Both the position numbers and the translations under genes were made by a program. Below are positions 44,298-53,108 of a stretch of DNA of 64,000 nucleotides, one piece after another. The notes beneath the pieces were generated by a model. The model was not told the DNA's origin and ran no database searches. It saw nothing but the letters and a program-made list of their open reading frames with translations. Numbering within the stretch: position 1 is the first letter of the stretch; the number at the start of each line of letters is the position of its first letter. Source of the stretch: an uncultured Lachnospiraceae bacterium (GTDB taxonomy: Bacteria > Bacillota > Clostridia > Lachnospirales > Lachnospiraceae). The DNA lies in assembly GCA_910585465.1 (NCBI GenBank), contig CAJUEW010000016.1, forward strand, positions 14,133 to 78,132, given 5' to 3'.

Positions 44298-45197
44298 ATG
44301 AAAAATCCAACTCCGAATCTGGGTAATCCCCAAAGTACTGCTCAGATCCTGAATAAATATAAATTTATGTTTCAGAAAAAGTTTGGTCAGAACTTCTTAA
44401 TAGATACCCATGTACTGGAAAAAATTATTCGGGCTGCCGATATTACAAAAGATGATTTTGTAGTGGAGATTGGGCCCGGAATCGGCACGATGACTCAATA
44501 TCTGGCATTATCCGCCGCCGGCGTGGCGGCTATTGAGATTGACAAAGCTCTGATCCCCATTCTTCAGGATACGTTAGGAGAATATGACAATGTAACAATT
44601 ATCAATAATGATATTCTTAAGGTGGATTTAACAGAGCTTGCAGAAAGGATGAATGACGGGAAGCCGATTAAGATTGTAGCCAATCTCCCTTATTATATAA
44701 CAACACCGATTATCATGGGGATTTTTGAGCGCCATGTGCCGGTGAAAAGTATTACGGTTATGGTGCAGAAAGAAGTGGCAGACCGGATGCAGGTAGGACC
44801 TGGAACTAAGGACTATGGTGCTTTATCTCTTGCGGTACAGTATTATGCGGAACCATATATCGTGGCAAATGTACCGCCCAACTGTTTTATGCCAAGGCCG
44901 AATGTGGGGTCTGCCGTGATCCGGTTGACAGCCCATAAAGAGCCTCCGGTGAAGGTTCAGGATGAAGCGCTGATGTTTGCTATTATCCGTGCTTCATTTA
45001 ATCAGAGACGTAAAACTCTTCAGAACGGACTCAGTCATGTTCCGGAGCTTGGAATTTCTAAAGAACTGACGGTAAGGATACTGGAAGAGCTTATGCTTCC
45101 TTCTTCTGTCAGAGGAGAGGCCATGAACCTTTCTCAGTTTGCGGAATTTACCAACAAAGTAATCGGTTATAGGCATGAGCCCGGATTTCAGGTATAA
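44298..45197 (+). CDS. ksgA: 16S rRNA dimethyladenosine transferase
   Basis: 299 residues. Rossmann methyltransferase with VVEIGPGIGTMTQYLA, acidic SAM residue (AIEIDK), NLPYYITTPII catalytic motif and NVGSAVIRL. Dimethylates two adjacent adenines near the 3' end of 16S rRNA (A1518/A1519 in E. coli numbering). In an operon with tatD. Confidence 0.97.
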   Translation: MKNPTPNLGNPQSTAQILNKYKFMFQKKFGQNFLIDTHVLEKIIRAADITKDDFVVEIGPGIGTMTQYLALSAAGVAAIEIDKALIPILQDTLGEYDNVTIINNDILKVDLTELAERMNDGKPIKIVANLPYYITTPIIMGIFERHVPVKSITVMVQKEVADRMQVGPGTKDYGALSLAVQYYAEPYIVANVPPNCFMPRPNVGSAVIRLTAHKEPPVKVQDEALMFAIIRASFNQRRKTLQNGLSHVPELGISKELTVRILEELMLPSSVRGEAMNLSQFAEFTNKVIGYRHEPGFQV

Positions 45198-45284
45198 GAA
45201 TGTGCAGGCCCACATAGAATGTACTACAGTCAGCGTGCCGACAGTGAAAGGGCCCGGACTGGCATGACGGGAGGGTACAGTTTT

Positions 45285-45794
45285 ATGCAGGAGTACAGAA
45301 GGCAGATTGCATATCTTTATGCCTATGATCAAGGTATTAAGATGCGCAGTACAGGGTTTGTAAAGATGGACATGCGCGGCGAAAGCTGCAGACTTGGGAT
45401 TCATCTAAAGAGCTATTGCTGCTCGGGAGAATCAGCCGGTAAAGCATACATTTACTTTTATCATCAAAATCGGCCGGTTTGTATCTATCTGGGAGAGCTG
45501 GAGAACCGAAACGGAGCTTTGGAATGGCAGGGAACAGTGGATCCGGAGGATATTCTTGGTAAAGGGATCCGCGCCGCTGATACCAAAGGCGTGTGGATTC
45601 GCCGTTCGGGAGAGCGGAATTATGTGGCGGAATGGGATGACTATCCTGTAGACATCAGCAGGTTTATACTGTATCCCAAAGGAGGACAGAAGTGTATTCA
45701 ATGTCCGCGGTTTGGAAATTGTGAGAGGAGCAATGAGAGTGCATTTGACAGAAGAGGAAAGATATATGAAAGAAGCCATCCGGCAGGCGCGTAA
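45285..45794 (+). CDS. Conserved hypothetical protein of Lachnospiraceae type
   Basis: 169 residues: QEYRRQIAYLYAYDQGIKM, repeated Tyr-rich strands (KAYIYFYHQNRPVCIYLGEL), WQGTVDPEDILGKGI, and a C-terminal CIQCPRFGNC Cys pair set, suggesting a beta-rich fold with possible metal site. I recognise it as common in Lachnospiraceae but do not know its role. GGGAGGG is 9 bases before ATG 45285. Its last 56 bases overlap the tadA deaminase gene. Confidence 0.7.
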   Translation: MQEYRRQIAYLYAYDQGIKMRSTGFVKMDMRGESCRLGIHLKSYCCSGESAGKAYIYFYHQNRPVCIYLGELENRNGALEWQGTVDPEDILGKGIRAADTKGVWIRRSGERNYVAEWDDYPVDISRFILYPKGGQKCIQCPRFGNCERSNESAFDRRGKIYERSHPAGA

Positions 45795-46221
45795 AGCATG
45801 GAAGCTCCGGGAGGTTCCCATAGGCTGTGTGATTGTGAAGGATGGGAAGATCATAGCCCGGGGGTATAACCGGCGGAATACGGACAAGAACACGCTTGCC
45901 CATGCGGAGCTTCTGGCTATCCGGAAGGCCAGCCGTGCACTGGGAGACTGGCGGCTGGAAGCATGCACAATGTATATTACTTTGGAGCCGTGTCAGATGT
46001 GTGCAGGTGCAATCGTACAAGCCAGAATTTCCAGAGTGGTGATTGGGAGCCGCAATCCGAAAGCAGGATGCGCAGGCTCTGTGCTGAATCTTCTGCAGGT
46101 GCCTCAGTTTAATCATCAGGTAGAACTGACAGAAGGTATACTGGAGGAAGAATGTTCATCTATGCTGACAGATTTTTTTAAGGAACTCCGCAGCCAGAGA
46201 AAAAAACAGCTTTGTATTTGA
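45739..46221 (+). CDS. tadA: tRNA adenosine(34) deaminase
   Basis: 160 residues. Zinc deaminase motifs HAELLAI (His ligand, Glu acid/base) and PCQMCAGAI (two Cys ligands). Makes inosine at position 34 of tRNA-Arg. GTG 45739 is favoured: GAGAGGAG ends 8 bases before it, while ATG 45733 is only 2 bases from it. Distinct from pilus TadA despite the shared name. Followed by the SRP RNA gene, whose -35 box overlaps the stop codon. Confidence 0.95.
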   Translation: MHLTEEERYMKEAIRQARKAWKLREVPIGCVIVKDGKIIARGYNRRNTDKNTLAHAELLAIRKASRALGDWRLEACTMYITLEPCQMCAGAIVQARISRVVIGSRNPKAGCAGSVLNLLQVPQFNHQVELTEGILEEECSSMLTDFFKELRSQRKKQLCI

Positions 46222-46246
46222 CAAAACCACAAAAACAGGCTATACT
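46218..46246 (+). promoter_or_regulatory. Promoter of the SRP RNA gene
   Basis: TTGACA (46218-46223), 17-base spacer, TATACT (46241-46246). The -35 overlaps the tadA stop codon. Transcription would start near 46253, about 29 bases before the folded RNA begins. Confidence 0.85.
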
Positions 46247-46281
46247 ATACAAACATTTTAAATTTCATATGTCATAAGATT

Positions 46282-46546
46282 TCCGTGCAGCTGGGGAGGC
46301 GGCGGTGCCCTGTACCTACAATCCGCCATAGTAGGAGTGATATCCTGTCTCGGGCTGTGTGGTCGGAAGCTGCCCTGTATAAGTGGCGTTGATGTCTGGG
46401 TCTCACGCAACAGGAACCTGTGAACCGTGTCAGGTTGGGAACAAAGCAGCACTAAGCGGGACCTTCTGTGTGCCGTGAGGGTGCCTGGGCTGAGTTAACT
46501 GTACAGGTAACGTTCCGGTCAGCAGTTCAAAGCAGGATGCACGGAT
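46282..46546 (+). ncRNA. ffs: Signal recognition particle RNA, large (Alu-containing) type
   Basis: About 265 bases. The closing stem TCCGTGCA (46282) pairs with TGCACGGA (46538). The 5' part resembles the Alu domain (GGCGGCGGTGCCCTGTACC). The central region carries the conserved SRP helix 8 loop (CCGTGTCAGGTTGGGAACAAAGCAGC region, near 46427-46452). Gram-positive scRNA of this size forms SRP with Ffh. Ends estimated from the stem. Confidence 0.93.
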
Positions 46547-46563
46547 TAAAAATAAAGAATATG

Positions 46564-46598
46564 GCGCAAGGTTTTGGAGACAAAAGCTTTGCGCTTTT
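46564..46598 (+). terminator. Terminator of the SRP RNA
   Basis: GCGCAA...TTTT (46564-46575) pairs with AAAA...TTTGCGC (46582-46594), with small mismatches, followed by TTTTG. Confidence 0.6.
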
Positions 46599-46631
46599 GC
46601 TGTTTCAGCGCGGACACAGTCTGGTAGGCAC

Positions 46632-46660
46632 TTGTGAAAAGGGGATAATTGAGGTATAAT
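46632..46660 (+). promoter_or_regulatory. Promoter of pfkA
   Basis: TTGTGA (46632-46637), 17-base spacer, TATAAT (46655-46660), 53 bases before the pfkA start. Confidence 0.65.
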
Positions 46661-46712
46661 AGAACCAACTGTTATTTAGCTCGTAAAAATAAGATAAAAA
46701 GGAGAAGATATT

Positions 46713-47789
46713 ATGAAGCGTGTTGGTCTTTTGACAAGCGGCGGCGACTGCCAGGCTTTAAATGCAACTATGAGAGGTGTTGCAAAGGGCCTTTATAATG
46801 AATTAGGCGGCGACGTGGAGATTTACGGTATTGAAGAGGGATACAAAGGATTAATTTATAATGAATACCGTCTTCTGAGCGGAAGAGATTTTGCCGGGAT
46901 TTTGACAAAGGGCGGTACGATTCTGGGAAGCTCCAGACAGTCCTTTAAAAGTATGCGGATTCCGGACGAGAACGGCCTGGACAAGGTTGCTGCCATGAAG
47001 CAGAATTACCGTAAGCTGGATCTGGACTGCCTGGTTATCCTTGGAGGAAACGGAACCCAAAAAACAGCTAACCTTTTAAGAGAAGAAGGGCTGAATATTA
47101 TTCATCTTCCTAAAACCATTGATAATGATATCTGGGGTACAGATATGACCTTTGGTTTCCAGAGCGCAGTGGATATTGCGACAGACTGTATTGACTGTAT
47201 TCATACAACGGCAGCTTCTCATGGCCGTGTATTTATCGTGGAGGTTATGGGACACAAGGTTGGATGGCTCACTCTCCATGCCGGTATTGCAGGCGGCGCA
47301 GACATTGTTCTGATTCCTGAGATTCCGTATGATATTAAAAAGGTCTGCTCCGCTATTGAGAAGAGAACAAAAGCGAAAAAAGGCTTTACGATTCTTGCGG
47401 TGGCAGAGGGGGCAATTTCCAAGGAGGATGCGGCTTTATCCAAGAAAGAATACAAGGCAAAGATGGCAGAGTATCCATATCCGTCTGTATCCTACGAGCT
47501 GGCAGAAAAGATCAAAGAGAAAACAGGTGCTGATGTGCGCGTAACTGTCCCCGGCCATACACAGAGGGGAGGTTCACCAAAGCCGTATGACCGTGTTCTT
47601 TCCACCCGTCTGGGGGCAAAGGCTGCAAGGATGATTATTGATGAGGAATACGGATATATGGTCGGCATCGTAAATGGGGAAACCTGTAAGATTCCGCTGG
47701 GCGATGTGGCAGGAAAACTGAAGATGGTAGACCCGAATGCAGGCATTATTGAGGAAGCAAAGATGATTGGCATCAGCTTCGGTGATTAG
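46713..47789 (+). CDS. pfkA: 6-phosphofructokinase (mixed-type, group III)
   Basis: 358 residues. Phosphofructokinase fold: GGDCQALN at the N-terminus, GGNGTQKTA (111-119) and PKTIDND (133-139). Gly at 114 (E. coli G104) points to ATP use, while Lys134 (E. coli G124) is shared with pyrophosphate enzymes; this Gly/Lys combination is typical of ATP-using group III. Asn113 replaces the Mg-binding Asp103 of E. coli. GGNGT occurs in related clostridial enzymes to my recollection. Preceded by AAGGAG. Lies between the SRP RNA and dnaX. Confidence 0.92.
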   Translation: MKRVGLLTSGGDCQALNATMRGVAKGLYNELGGDVEIYGIEEGYKGLIYNEYRLLSGRDFAGILTKGGTILGSSRQSFKSMRIPDENGLDKVAAMKQNYRKLDLDCLVILGGNGTQKTANLLREEGLNIIHLPKTIDNDIWGTDMTFGFQSAVDIATDCIDCIHTTAASHGRVFIVEVMGHKVGWLTLHAGIAGGADIVLIPEIPYDIKKVCSAIEKRTKAKKGFTILAVAEGAISKEDAALSKKEYKAKMAEYPYPSVSYELAEKIKEKTGADVRVTVPGHTQRGGSPKPYDRVLSTRLGAKAARMIIDEEYGYMVGIVNGETCKIPLGDVAGKLKMVDPNAGIIEEAKMIGISFGD

Positions 47790-47828
47790 GTTTTAAATAT
47801 AGATTCAAAAATTTGAGGAGTGATAGAC

Positions 47829-49385
47829 ATGTCTTATACAGCATTATATCGAAAATTCCGGCCGACGGAATTTTCGGATGTAAAGGGGCAGGACCACATC
47901 GTGACGACTTTGAAAAATCAGATAGGTGCTGACCGTATAGGACATGCCTATCTTTTTTGTGGAACAAGAGGTACCGGTAAGACGACTATTGCAAAAATAT
48001 TTGCAAAAGCGGTCAACTGTGAGCATCCGACAGACGGTAATCCGTGCGGGGAATGCAGCAGCTGCCGTGCAATTGCCGCCGGGACTTCTATGAATGTGAT
48101 TGAGATCGATGCTGCATCCAACAATGGTGTGGACAATATCAGAGAGATTCGGGATGAGGTGGCGTACTCACCCACCGAAGGGAAATACAAAGTCTATATT
48201 ATTGACGAGGTGCACATGCTTTCCATCGGTGCATTTAATGCGCTCCTGAAGACTTTGGAGGAGCCGCCTTCCTATGTGATTTTTATACTGGCCACAACGG
48301 AGGCGCATAAAATACCGATTACGATTCTGTCCAGATGTCAGAGGTATGATTTCAGAAGGATTACCACAGAAACCATTGTGCACAGGCTTAAGGAGCTGAC
48401 GCTGCAAGAGCAGGTGGAAGCGGAAGAAAAGGCACTCACTTACGTGGCAAAGGCTGCGGATGGTTCCATGCGTGACGCTTTAAGTCTTTTAGATCAATGT
48501 ATTGCATTTTATCTTGGACAGAAGCTTACTTATGATCATGTGCTGGAAGTGCTTGGAGCGGTGGATATTGATGTGTTCAGCAGTCTGTATCGGAAGATCT
48601 GCGCCAAGGATCTGACAGCGGTCATCCGGGATCTGGAGCAGATTATTCTGCAGGGACGGGAGCTTTCTCAGTTTGTGGTGGATTTTATCTGGTATCTGAG
48701 AAATCTTCTGATGTTGAAAAGTGATCCGGAGATGGAAGATGTGCTGGATGTGTCCAGCGAGCATCTTCTGCGGATGAAGGAAGAGATTTCTCTTGCGGAG
48801 ACAGAAACTCTGATGCGTTATATCCGGATCTTTTCCGAACTGTCCGGACAGCTGCGGTATGCAACACAGAAACGGGTGCTGGTAGAGATTGCCTTGATAA
48901 AACTATGCAGGCCCGCCATGGAGTCCAATTATGATTCTATCCTTCACAGATTGTCACAACTGGAGCAAAGGATAGAACAGGGAGCTGCTGCAAGGCCGGA
49001 CGTGCAGGCCGGGGATATGAAAGGGGCATCAGCAGGCAAAGAGACTGTCCCGGAGAAGATTCCGCCGGAAGCACTTTCAGAGGATATACAGGCTTTTATC
49101 GGGCGCTTTCAGGAGATACGCCGAAAGGTAGGCTCCTGGTCCCAGTTTGTACTGCAGGGTGCCCAGTGCAGGGAGCTTCCGGATCATGGAGGAGTACAGA
49201 TTATTTTGTGCAGGGATCATGCGGTAGATGAAAAGGAGCTGGCAGAGGAAGTGGAAAAGGTCATAGAGAAGGAACTGAAGGTTCGTATGAGGGTCCAGAT
49301 TTCCACACCAGGGACAGATGCAAGACCGCAGGAGCCGGTCATTGACTTATCGAAAGTGATCGATATGGATATTGATATAGAATAG
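47829..49385 (+). CDS. dnaX: DNA polymerase III subunits gamma/tau
   Basis: 518 residues. AAA+ clamp loader: Walker A GTRGTGKTT, zinc module with four Cys (CEHPTDGNPCGECSSC), Walker B IIDEVHML, sensor LATTEAHKIPITILSRCQR. A C-terminal tau-like region (about 370-518) is acidic and variable. GAGGAG lies before ATG 47829. No evident slippery A-run for gamma production was noticed. Followed by ebfC and recR, the normal Firmicute order. Confidence 0.97.
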   Translation: MSYTALYRKFRPTEFSDVKGQDHIVTTLKNQIGADRIGHAYLFCGTRGTGKTTIAKIFAKAVNCEHPTDGNPCGECSSCRAIAAGTSMNVIEIDAASNNGVDNIREIRDEVAYSPTEGKYKVYIIDEVHMLSIGAFNALLKTLEEPPSYVIFILATTEAHKIPITILSRCQRYDFRRITTETIVHRLKELTLQEQVEAEEKALTYVAKAADGSMRDALSLLDQCIAFYLGQKLTYDHVLEVLGAVDIDVFSSLYRKICAKDLTAVIRDLEQIILQGRELSQFVVDFIWYLRNLLMLKSDPEMEDVLDVSSEHLLRMKEEISLAETETLMRYIRIFSELSGQLRYATQKRVLVEIALIKLCRPAMESNYDSILHRLSQLEQRIEQGAAARPDVQAGDMKGASAGKETVPEKIPPEALSEDIQAFIGRFQEIRRKVGSWSQFVLQGAQCRELPDHGGVQIILCRDHAVDEKELAEEVEKVIEKELKVRMRVQISTPGTDARPQEPVIDLSKVIDMDIDIE

Positions 49386-49405
49386 AAAGGCGGCAGGAGG
49401 TTAAA

Positions 49406-49753
49406 ATGGCAAAAAGAGGTGGATTTCCAGGAGGCGGTATGCCGGGAAATATGAATAATCTTATGAAACAGGCGCAGCGTATGCAGCGTCAGATGGAGGA
49501 AAGCCAGAAAGAGCTGGAGAGCACAGAGTTTACGGCAGCAGCCGGAGGGGGAGCTGTGGAAGTGACTGTGACAGGAAAGAAAGAAGTGACAAAGATAAAG
49601 CTGGATCCGGAAGCCGTTGATCCGGAGGATGTGGAGATGCTGGAGGACGTGATTATGGCAGCCGTTAATGAGGCTCTGAGAAAAGCAGAGGAGGCCTCTG
49701 TTGCCAATATGGCAAAGGTAACCGGCGGACTTGGCGGAGGCTTCCCGTTCTGA
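49406..49753 (+). CDS. ebfC: YbaB/EbfC nucleoid-associated protein
   Basis: 115 residues. N-terminal Gly/Met-rich ([18 protein letters not shown]), central beta-alpha fold with [26 protein letters not shown], and a helical end. DNA-binding dimer, often encoded between dnaX and recR. AGGAGG lies just before the ATG. The stop overlaps the recR ATG (TGATG). Confidence 0.95.
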   Translation: MAKRGGFPGGGMPGNMNNLMKQAQRMQRQMEESQKELESTEFTAAAGGGAVEVTVTGKKEVTKIKLDPEAVDPEDVEMLEDVIMAAVNEALRKAEEASVANMAKVTGGLGGGFPF

Positions 49754-50349
49754 TGGAATATTACAGCAATCAGATCAGCCGGCTGGTTGAGCAGTTATCT
49801 TCTCTGCCGGGAATAGGTGTGAAAACTGCTCAGAGGCTGGCTTTTCATATTATTGATATGCCCACTGAACGGGTAGAGAAGCTGGCAGATACTATTGTTA
49901 AGGCAAAACGAACGATCCGCTATTGCAGACAGTGCCTGACCCTGACAGATCAGGAGCTTTGTCCTATCTGCAGTAATCCGGACAGGGATCAGAAGGTCAT
50001 TATGGTGGTGGAAAATCCCCGGGATATGAGTGCCTATGAAAAAACCGGCAAATATGAGGGGGTTTATCATGTACTTCACGGAGCCATATCTCCGATGCTG
50101 GGAATCGGCCCGGGAGATATCAAGCTGAAGGAGCTGATGCACCGGCTGGAGCAGGATGTAAATGAGGTTATTATTGCTACCAACTCCAGTCTGGAAGGCG
50201 AGACGACGGCCATGTATATCAGCAAGCTGGTAAAGCCTACCGGAATCAAGGTGAGCAGAATAGCCAGCGGAGTACCGGTAGGCGGCGACCTGGAGTATAT
50301 TGATGAAGTAACATTGCTGCGTGCGCTGGAAGGCCGGGTGGAATTATAA
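49753..50349 (+). CDS. recR: Recombination protein RecR
   Basis: 198 residues. HhH motif ([16 protein letters not shown]), zinc finger ([16 protein letters not shown]), TOPRIM domain ([15 protein letters not shown]...[15 protein letters not shown]) and C-terminal Walker-like [15 protein letters not shown]. Loads RecA with RecO/F in recombinational repair. One-base overlap with ebfC. Followed by galM rather than yaaL/bofA. Confidence 0.97.
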   Translation: MEYYSNQISRLVEQLSSLPGIGVKTAQRLAFHIIDMPTERVEKLADTIVKAKRTIRYCRQCLTLTDQELCPICSNPDRDQKVIMVVENPRDMSAYEKTGKYEGVYHVLHGAISPMLGIGPGDIKLKELMHRLEQDVNEVIIATNSSLEGETTAMYISKLVKPTGIKVSRIASGVPVGGDLEYIDEVTLLRALEGRVEL

Positions 50350-50360
50350 AGGAGTAGAAG

Positions 50361-51407
50361 ATGGAAATTAGCAAGAAAAAATTTGGGGTTACTAAGAATG
50401 GAAAACAGGCTTATTTGTACACCTTGGTAAATGAAAACGGAATGGAAGCCGTTGTGACAGATTTTGGTGCAATTCTGGTGAACTTAATAGTACCGGATTC
50501 TAAAGGAGTAAAAAAGGATTTGGTGCTGGGATATGACAGTCTGGCAGCTTATGAAGAAAACGGATGCTTTTTCGGTGCCACAATTGGAAGAAATGCAAAC
50601 CGTATCGGTGGTGCTTCCTTTATACTGGATGAAACCAGGTATAAGCTGGCCGACAATGAGAACGGTAATAATCTTCACACAGATTTTAATCAGGGCTTTC
50701 ATAAAGTTATGTGGGATGCTGAGCCGGATGAGGAGACAAATGCAGTTAAATTTTCCTATATAAGTCCGGATGGAGAGAATGGCTTTCCGGGCTCCCTACA
50801 TATTTCCGTTACTTATACCCTGCTTGCAGACAACGGAATACAGATTACTTATGACGGTGTCAGCGATAAAAAAACGATTATTAATGTCACGAACCACAGC
50901 TATTTTAATCTTGGCGGGCATGATGCAGGAAGTATTTGTGATGAGAAGCTGACGATTCTGGCAAGCGGCTTTACAGAAATTGTAGCGGGCGCTATTCCGA
51001 CCGGGAAAATTATTCCCGTAGAGGGAAGTGTGATGGATTTCCGCCAGCCAAGACGGATTGGTGACGGCATTGATCAGGAGTGGGATCAGTTGCTTATGGT
51101 GCAGGGATATGACCATAACTGGGCGCTGGACACTCAGTTCGGCATAGTGGAAAAGATTGCTCAGGTGGAGGATGAGAAGTCCGGAAGGAGTATGGAAGTG
51201 TATTCAGATCTTCCCGGAGTACAGTTTTATGCCGGCAACTGTATTACTCCGCAGGAGGGAAAAGGCGGTGTCCATTATGATAAACGCTGTGCGCTTTGCC
51301 TGGAAACACAGTATTTTCCGAACAGCGTGAATATTCCGGAATTCCGGCAGCCGGTATTTGAAGCCGGGCAGCCATATCACACGACTACTATTTACAAATT
51401 TAGATGA
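50361..51407 (+). CDS. galM: Aldose 1-epimerase (galactose mutarotase)
   Basis: 348 residues. Beta-sandwich mutarotase with GATIGRNANRIGG, catalytic His in NVTNHSYFNLGGH, and a C-terminal catalytic Glu in CLETQYFPNSVN. Interconverts alpha and beta aldoses such as galactose. AAAGGAG precedes ATG 50361. Its place just before a galactofuranose-type ABC system suggests a link, though a terminator separates them. Confidence 0.93.
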   Translation: MEISKKKFGVTKNGKQAYLYTLVNENGMEAVVTDFGAILVNLIVPDSKGVKKDLVLGYDSLAAYEENGCFFGATIGRNANRIGGASFILDETRYKLADNENGNNLHTDFNQGFHKVMWDAEPDEETNAVKFSYISPDGENGFPGSLHISVTYTLLADNGIQITYDGVSDKKTIINVTNHSYFNLGGHDAGSICDEKLTILASGFTEIVAGAIPTGKIIPVEGSVMDFRQPRRIGDGIDQEWDQLLMVQGYDHNWALDTQFGIVEKIAQVEDEKSGRSMEVYSDLPGVQFYAGNCITPQEGKGGVHYDKRCALCLETQYFPNSVNIPEFRQPVFEAGQPYHTTTIYKFR

Positions 51408-51418
51408 TGCATAATTTC

Positions 51419-51446
51419 AAGGCCGCTCCTTATGGAACGGCTTTTT
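51419..51446 (+). terminator. Terminator after galM
   Basis: AAGGCCGCTCC (51419-51429) pairs with GGAACGGCTTT (51434-51444) with one mismatch and one G-U, TTAT loop, then TTTTT. It argues against starting the next gene at an in-frame ATG at 51432. Confidence 0.8.
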
Positions 51447-51485
51447 CACAATTCTCAGAGAGAAGGTAAGATCCGGGGCATAGAT

Positions 51486-53102
51486 ATGGTTAAAGTATTT
51501 TTGGTGGAAGATGAGATTGTTATGCGGGAGGGCATAAAGAATAACATTAAATGGGAGCAGGAGGGATTTGAGTTTGTCGGCGAAGCAAGCGATGGAGAGC
51601 TGGCGTATCCGTTAATTCAAAAAACCAAACCGGATATTCTGATTACAGATATTAAGATGCCTTTTATGGATGGTCTGGAGCTGAGCCGTTTAGTAAAGCA
51701 TGAGATGCCGGATATGAAGATTATTATTTTGAGCGGCTACGACGAGTTTGAGTATGCAAAGGAGGCTATCAGCATTGGGATTACGGATTATCTGGTAAAA
51801 CCGATTGCCGGAGCACAGCTTCTGGAAGCAGTGAAAAAGGTTGGAAGGACAATACAGGAAGAGCAGCAGCAGCGGATGTTTCTGCTGACATTTGAGAAAG
51901 AGCAGCTTGAAAATATGCAGCTTGCCAGACAGAAGCTTTTCCGGAAGCTGGCCTCCGGAAAACAGCCGGTATCGGCTCTCCTGGAGGAAGGGCGGAAGAC
52001 AGGGCTGGATCTGGTGGCCAACAGATACAATATTATGCTGTTTCAGATTTTTGAGGACGGGAAAGTAGAAGGCTATTCAGAGGAACAAAATGAAGTCATC
52101 AGGACTATTGAAAAGGTGACGGAGGAAATGCCGGAGGTTTTGATGGTGGAGCTTGGTCTGGAGGGCTGGGCGTTTATTTTAAAGGAATCAGACGAAAAAA
52201 GTCTGTCTCAGGTAGAAGAGGACTTCTTTATAAAGCTTCAGGATACCATCTGTAAATACAATGGAATTGAATATTTTGGCGGTGTGGGAAAAGAAGTGGA
52301 AAGACTCAGTGAGCTGAATAAATGCTTTGAGGAAGCAAACCGTGCATTTTCTTACCGATATTTGAAAAGCAGGAACCAGATTATTCGCAGCGGCAGTCAG
52401 GTACAGGGCTGTTCGGTGGATGGAGAGCTGCAGTTAAGTATGTTGAATGTAGATAAACTGGATCGCCGGCTGGTGGACAACTTTCTAAAGACAGGTCTCA
52501 AAAGTGAAGTAATGCATTTTATCGATGAATATTTTTTGAGCCTTGGAGAAAGAAACGTGCAGTCTCTTTTGTTTCGCCAGTATGTGACAATGGATATGTA
52601 TTTTGCTACAATAGCGCTTCTGGAGCAGCTGGGATATGAGTCCAGGGAACTGGTGGAGCGCTGCGGAGACTTTCAGAAGATGACGGAAGTATTTTCCACA
52701 GTAGAACAGACAAAGGAGTATTTAAGAAATGTATTGGAGACAGGCATTGATTTAAGGGAAGCCGTATCCAGAAAGAAATACAGCTCCCTTCTGAAGGATG
52801 CCCGCAGCTATATTGAACAGAATTATGATAATGAAGATATTTCTCTTAATACCGTGTCTGCAAGTGTAAATCTGAGTCCCAATCATTTCAGTACGATTTT
52901 CAGTCAGGAGACAGGCCGGACCTTTATTGAATACCTTACTTATGTACGGATGGAAAAAGCAAAGGAGCTGCTTCGGAGCACTTCAATGAGAACCGCGGAG
53001 ATTGCGTATGCAGTGGGATACAAGGATCCCCATTACTTCAGCTACCTTTTTAAGAAAACACAGGAATGTACGCCAAGAGAATTTAGGGCGGGGCGTAGGT
53101 GA
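51486..53102 (+). CDS. YesN-type AraC response regulator
   Basis: 538 residues. Receiver domain with D10/E11 and phospho-acceptor D55 (ILITDIKMPFMDG), a middle helical region, then an AraC HTH at the C-terminus (SLNTVSASVNLSPNHFSTIFSQETG; TAEIAYAVGYKDPHYFSYLFKK). Start at MVKVFLVEDE; the earlier ATG lies in the terminator. Pairs with the kinase 6 bases downstream. Probably activates the sugar transporter, whose upstream region has a tandem repeat. Confidence 0.93.
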   Translation: MVKVFLVEDEIVMREGIKNNIKWEQEGFEFVGEASDGELAYPLIQKTKPDILITDIKMPFMDGLELSRLVKHEMPDMKIIILSGYDEFEYAKEAISIGITDYLVKPIAGAQLLEAVKKVGRTIQEEQQQRMFLLTFEKEQLENMQLARQKLFRKLASGKQPVSALLEEGRKTGLDLVANRYNIMLFQIFEDGKVEGYSEEQNEVIRTIEKVTEEMPEVLMVELGLEGWAFILKESDEKSLSQVEEDFFIKLQDTICKYNGIEYFGGVGKEVERLSELNKCFEEANRAFSYRYLKSRNQIIRSGSQVQGCSVDGELQLSMLNVDKLDRRLVDNFLKTGLKSEVMHFIDEYFLSLGERNVQSLLFRQYVTMDMYFATIALLEQLGYESRELVERCGDFQKMTEVFSTVEQTKEYLRNVLETGIDLREAVSRKKYSSLLKDARSYIEQNYDNEDISLNTVSASVNLSPNHFSTIFSQETGRTFIEYLTYVRMEKAKELLRSTSMRTAEIAYAVGYKDPHYFSYLFKKTQECTPREFRAGRR

Positions 53103-53108
53103 CAGAAG

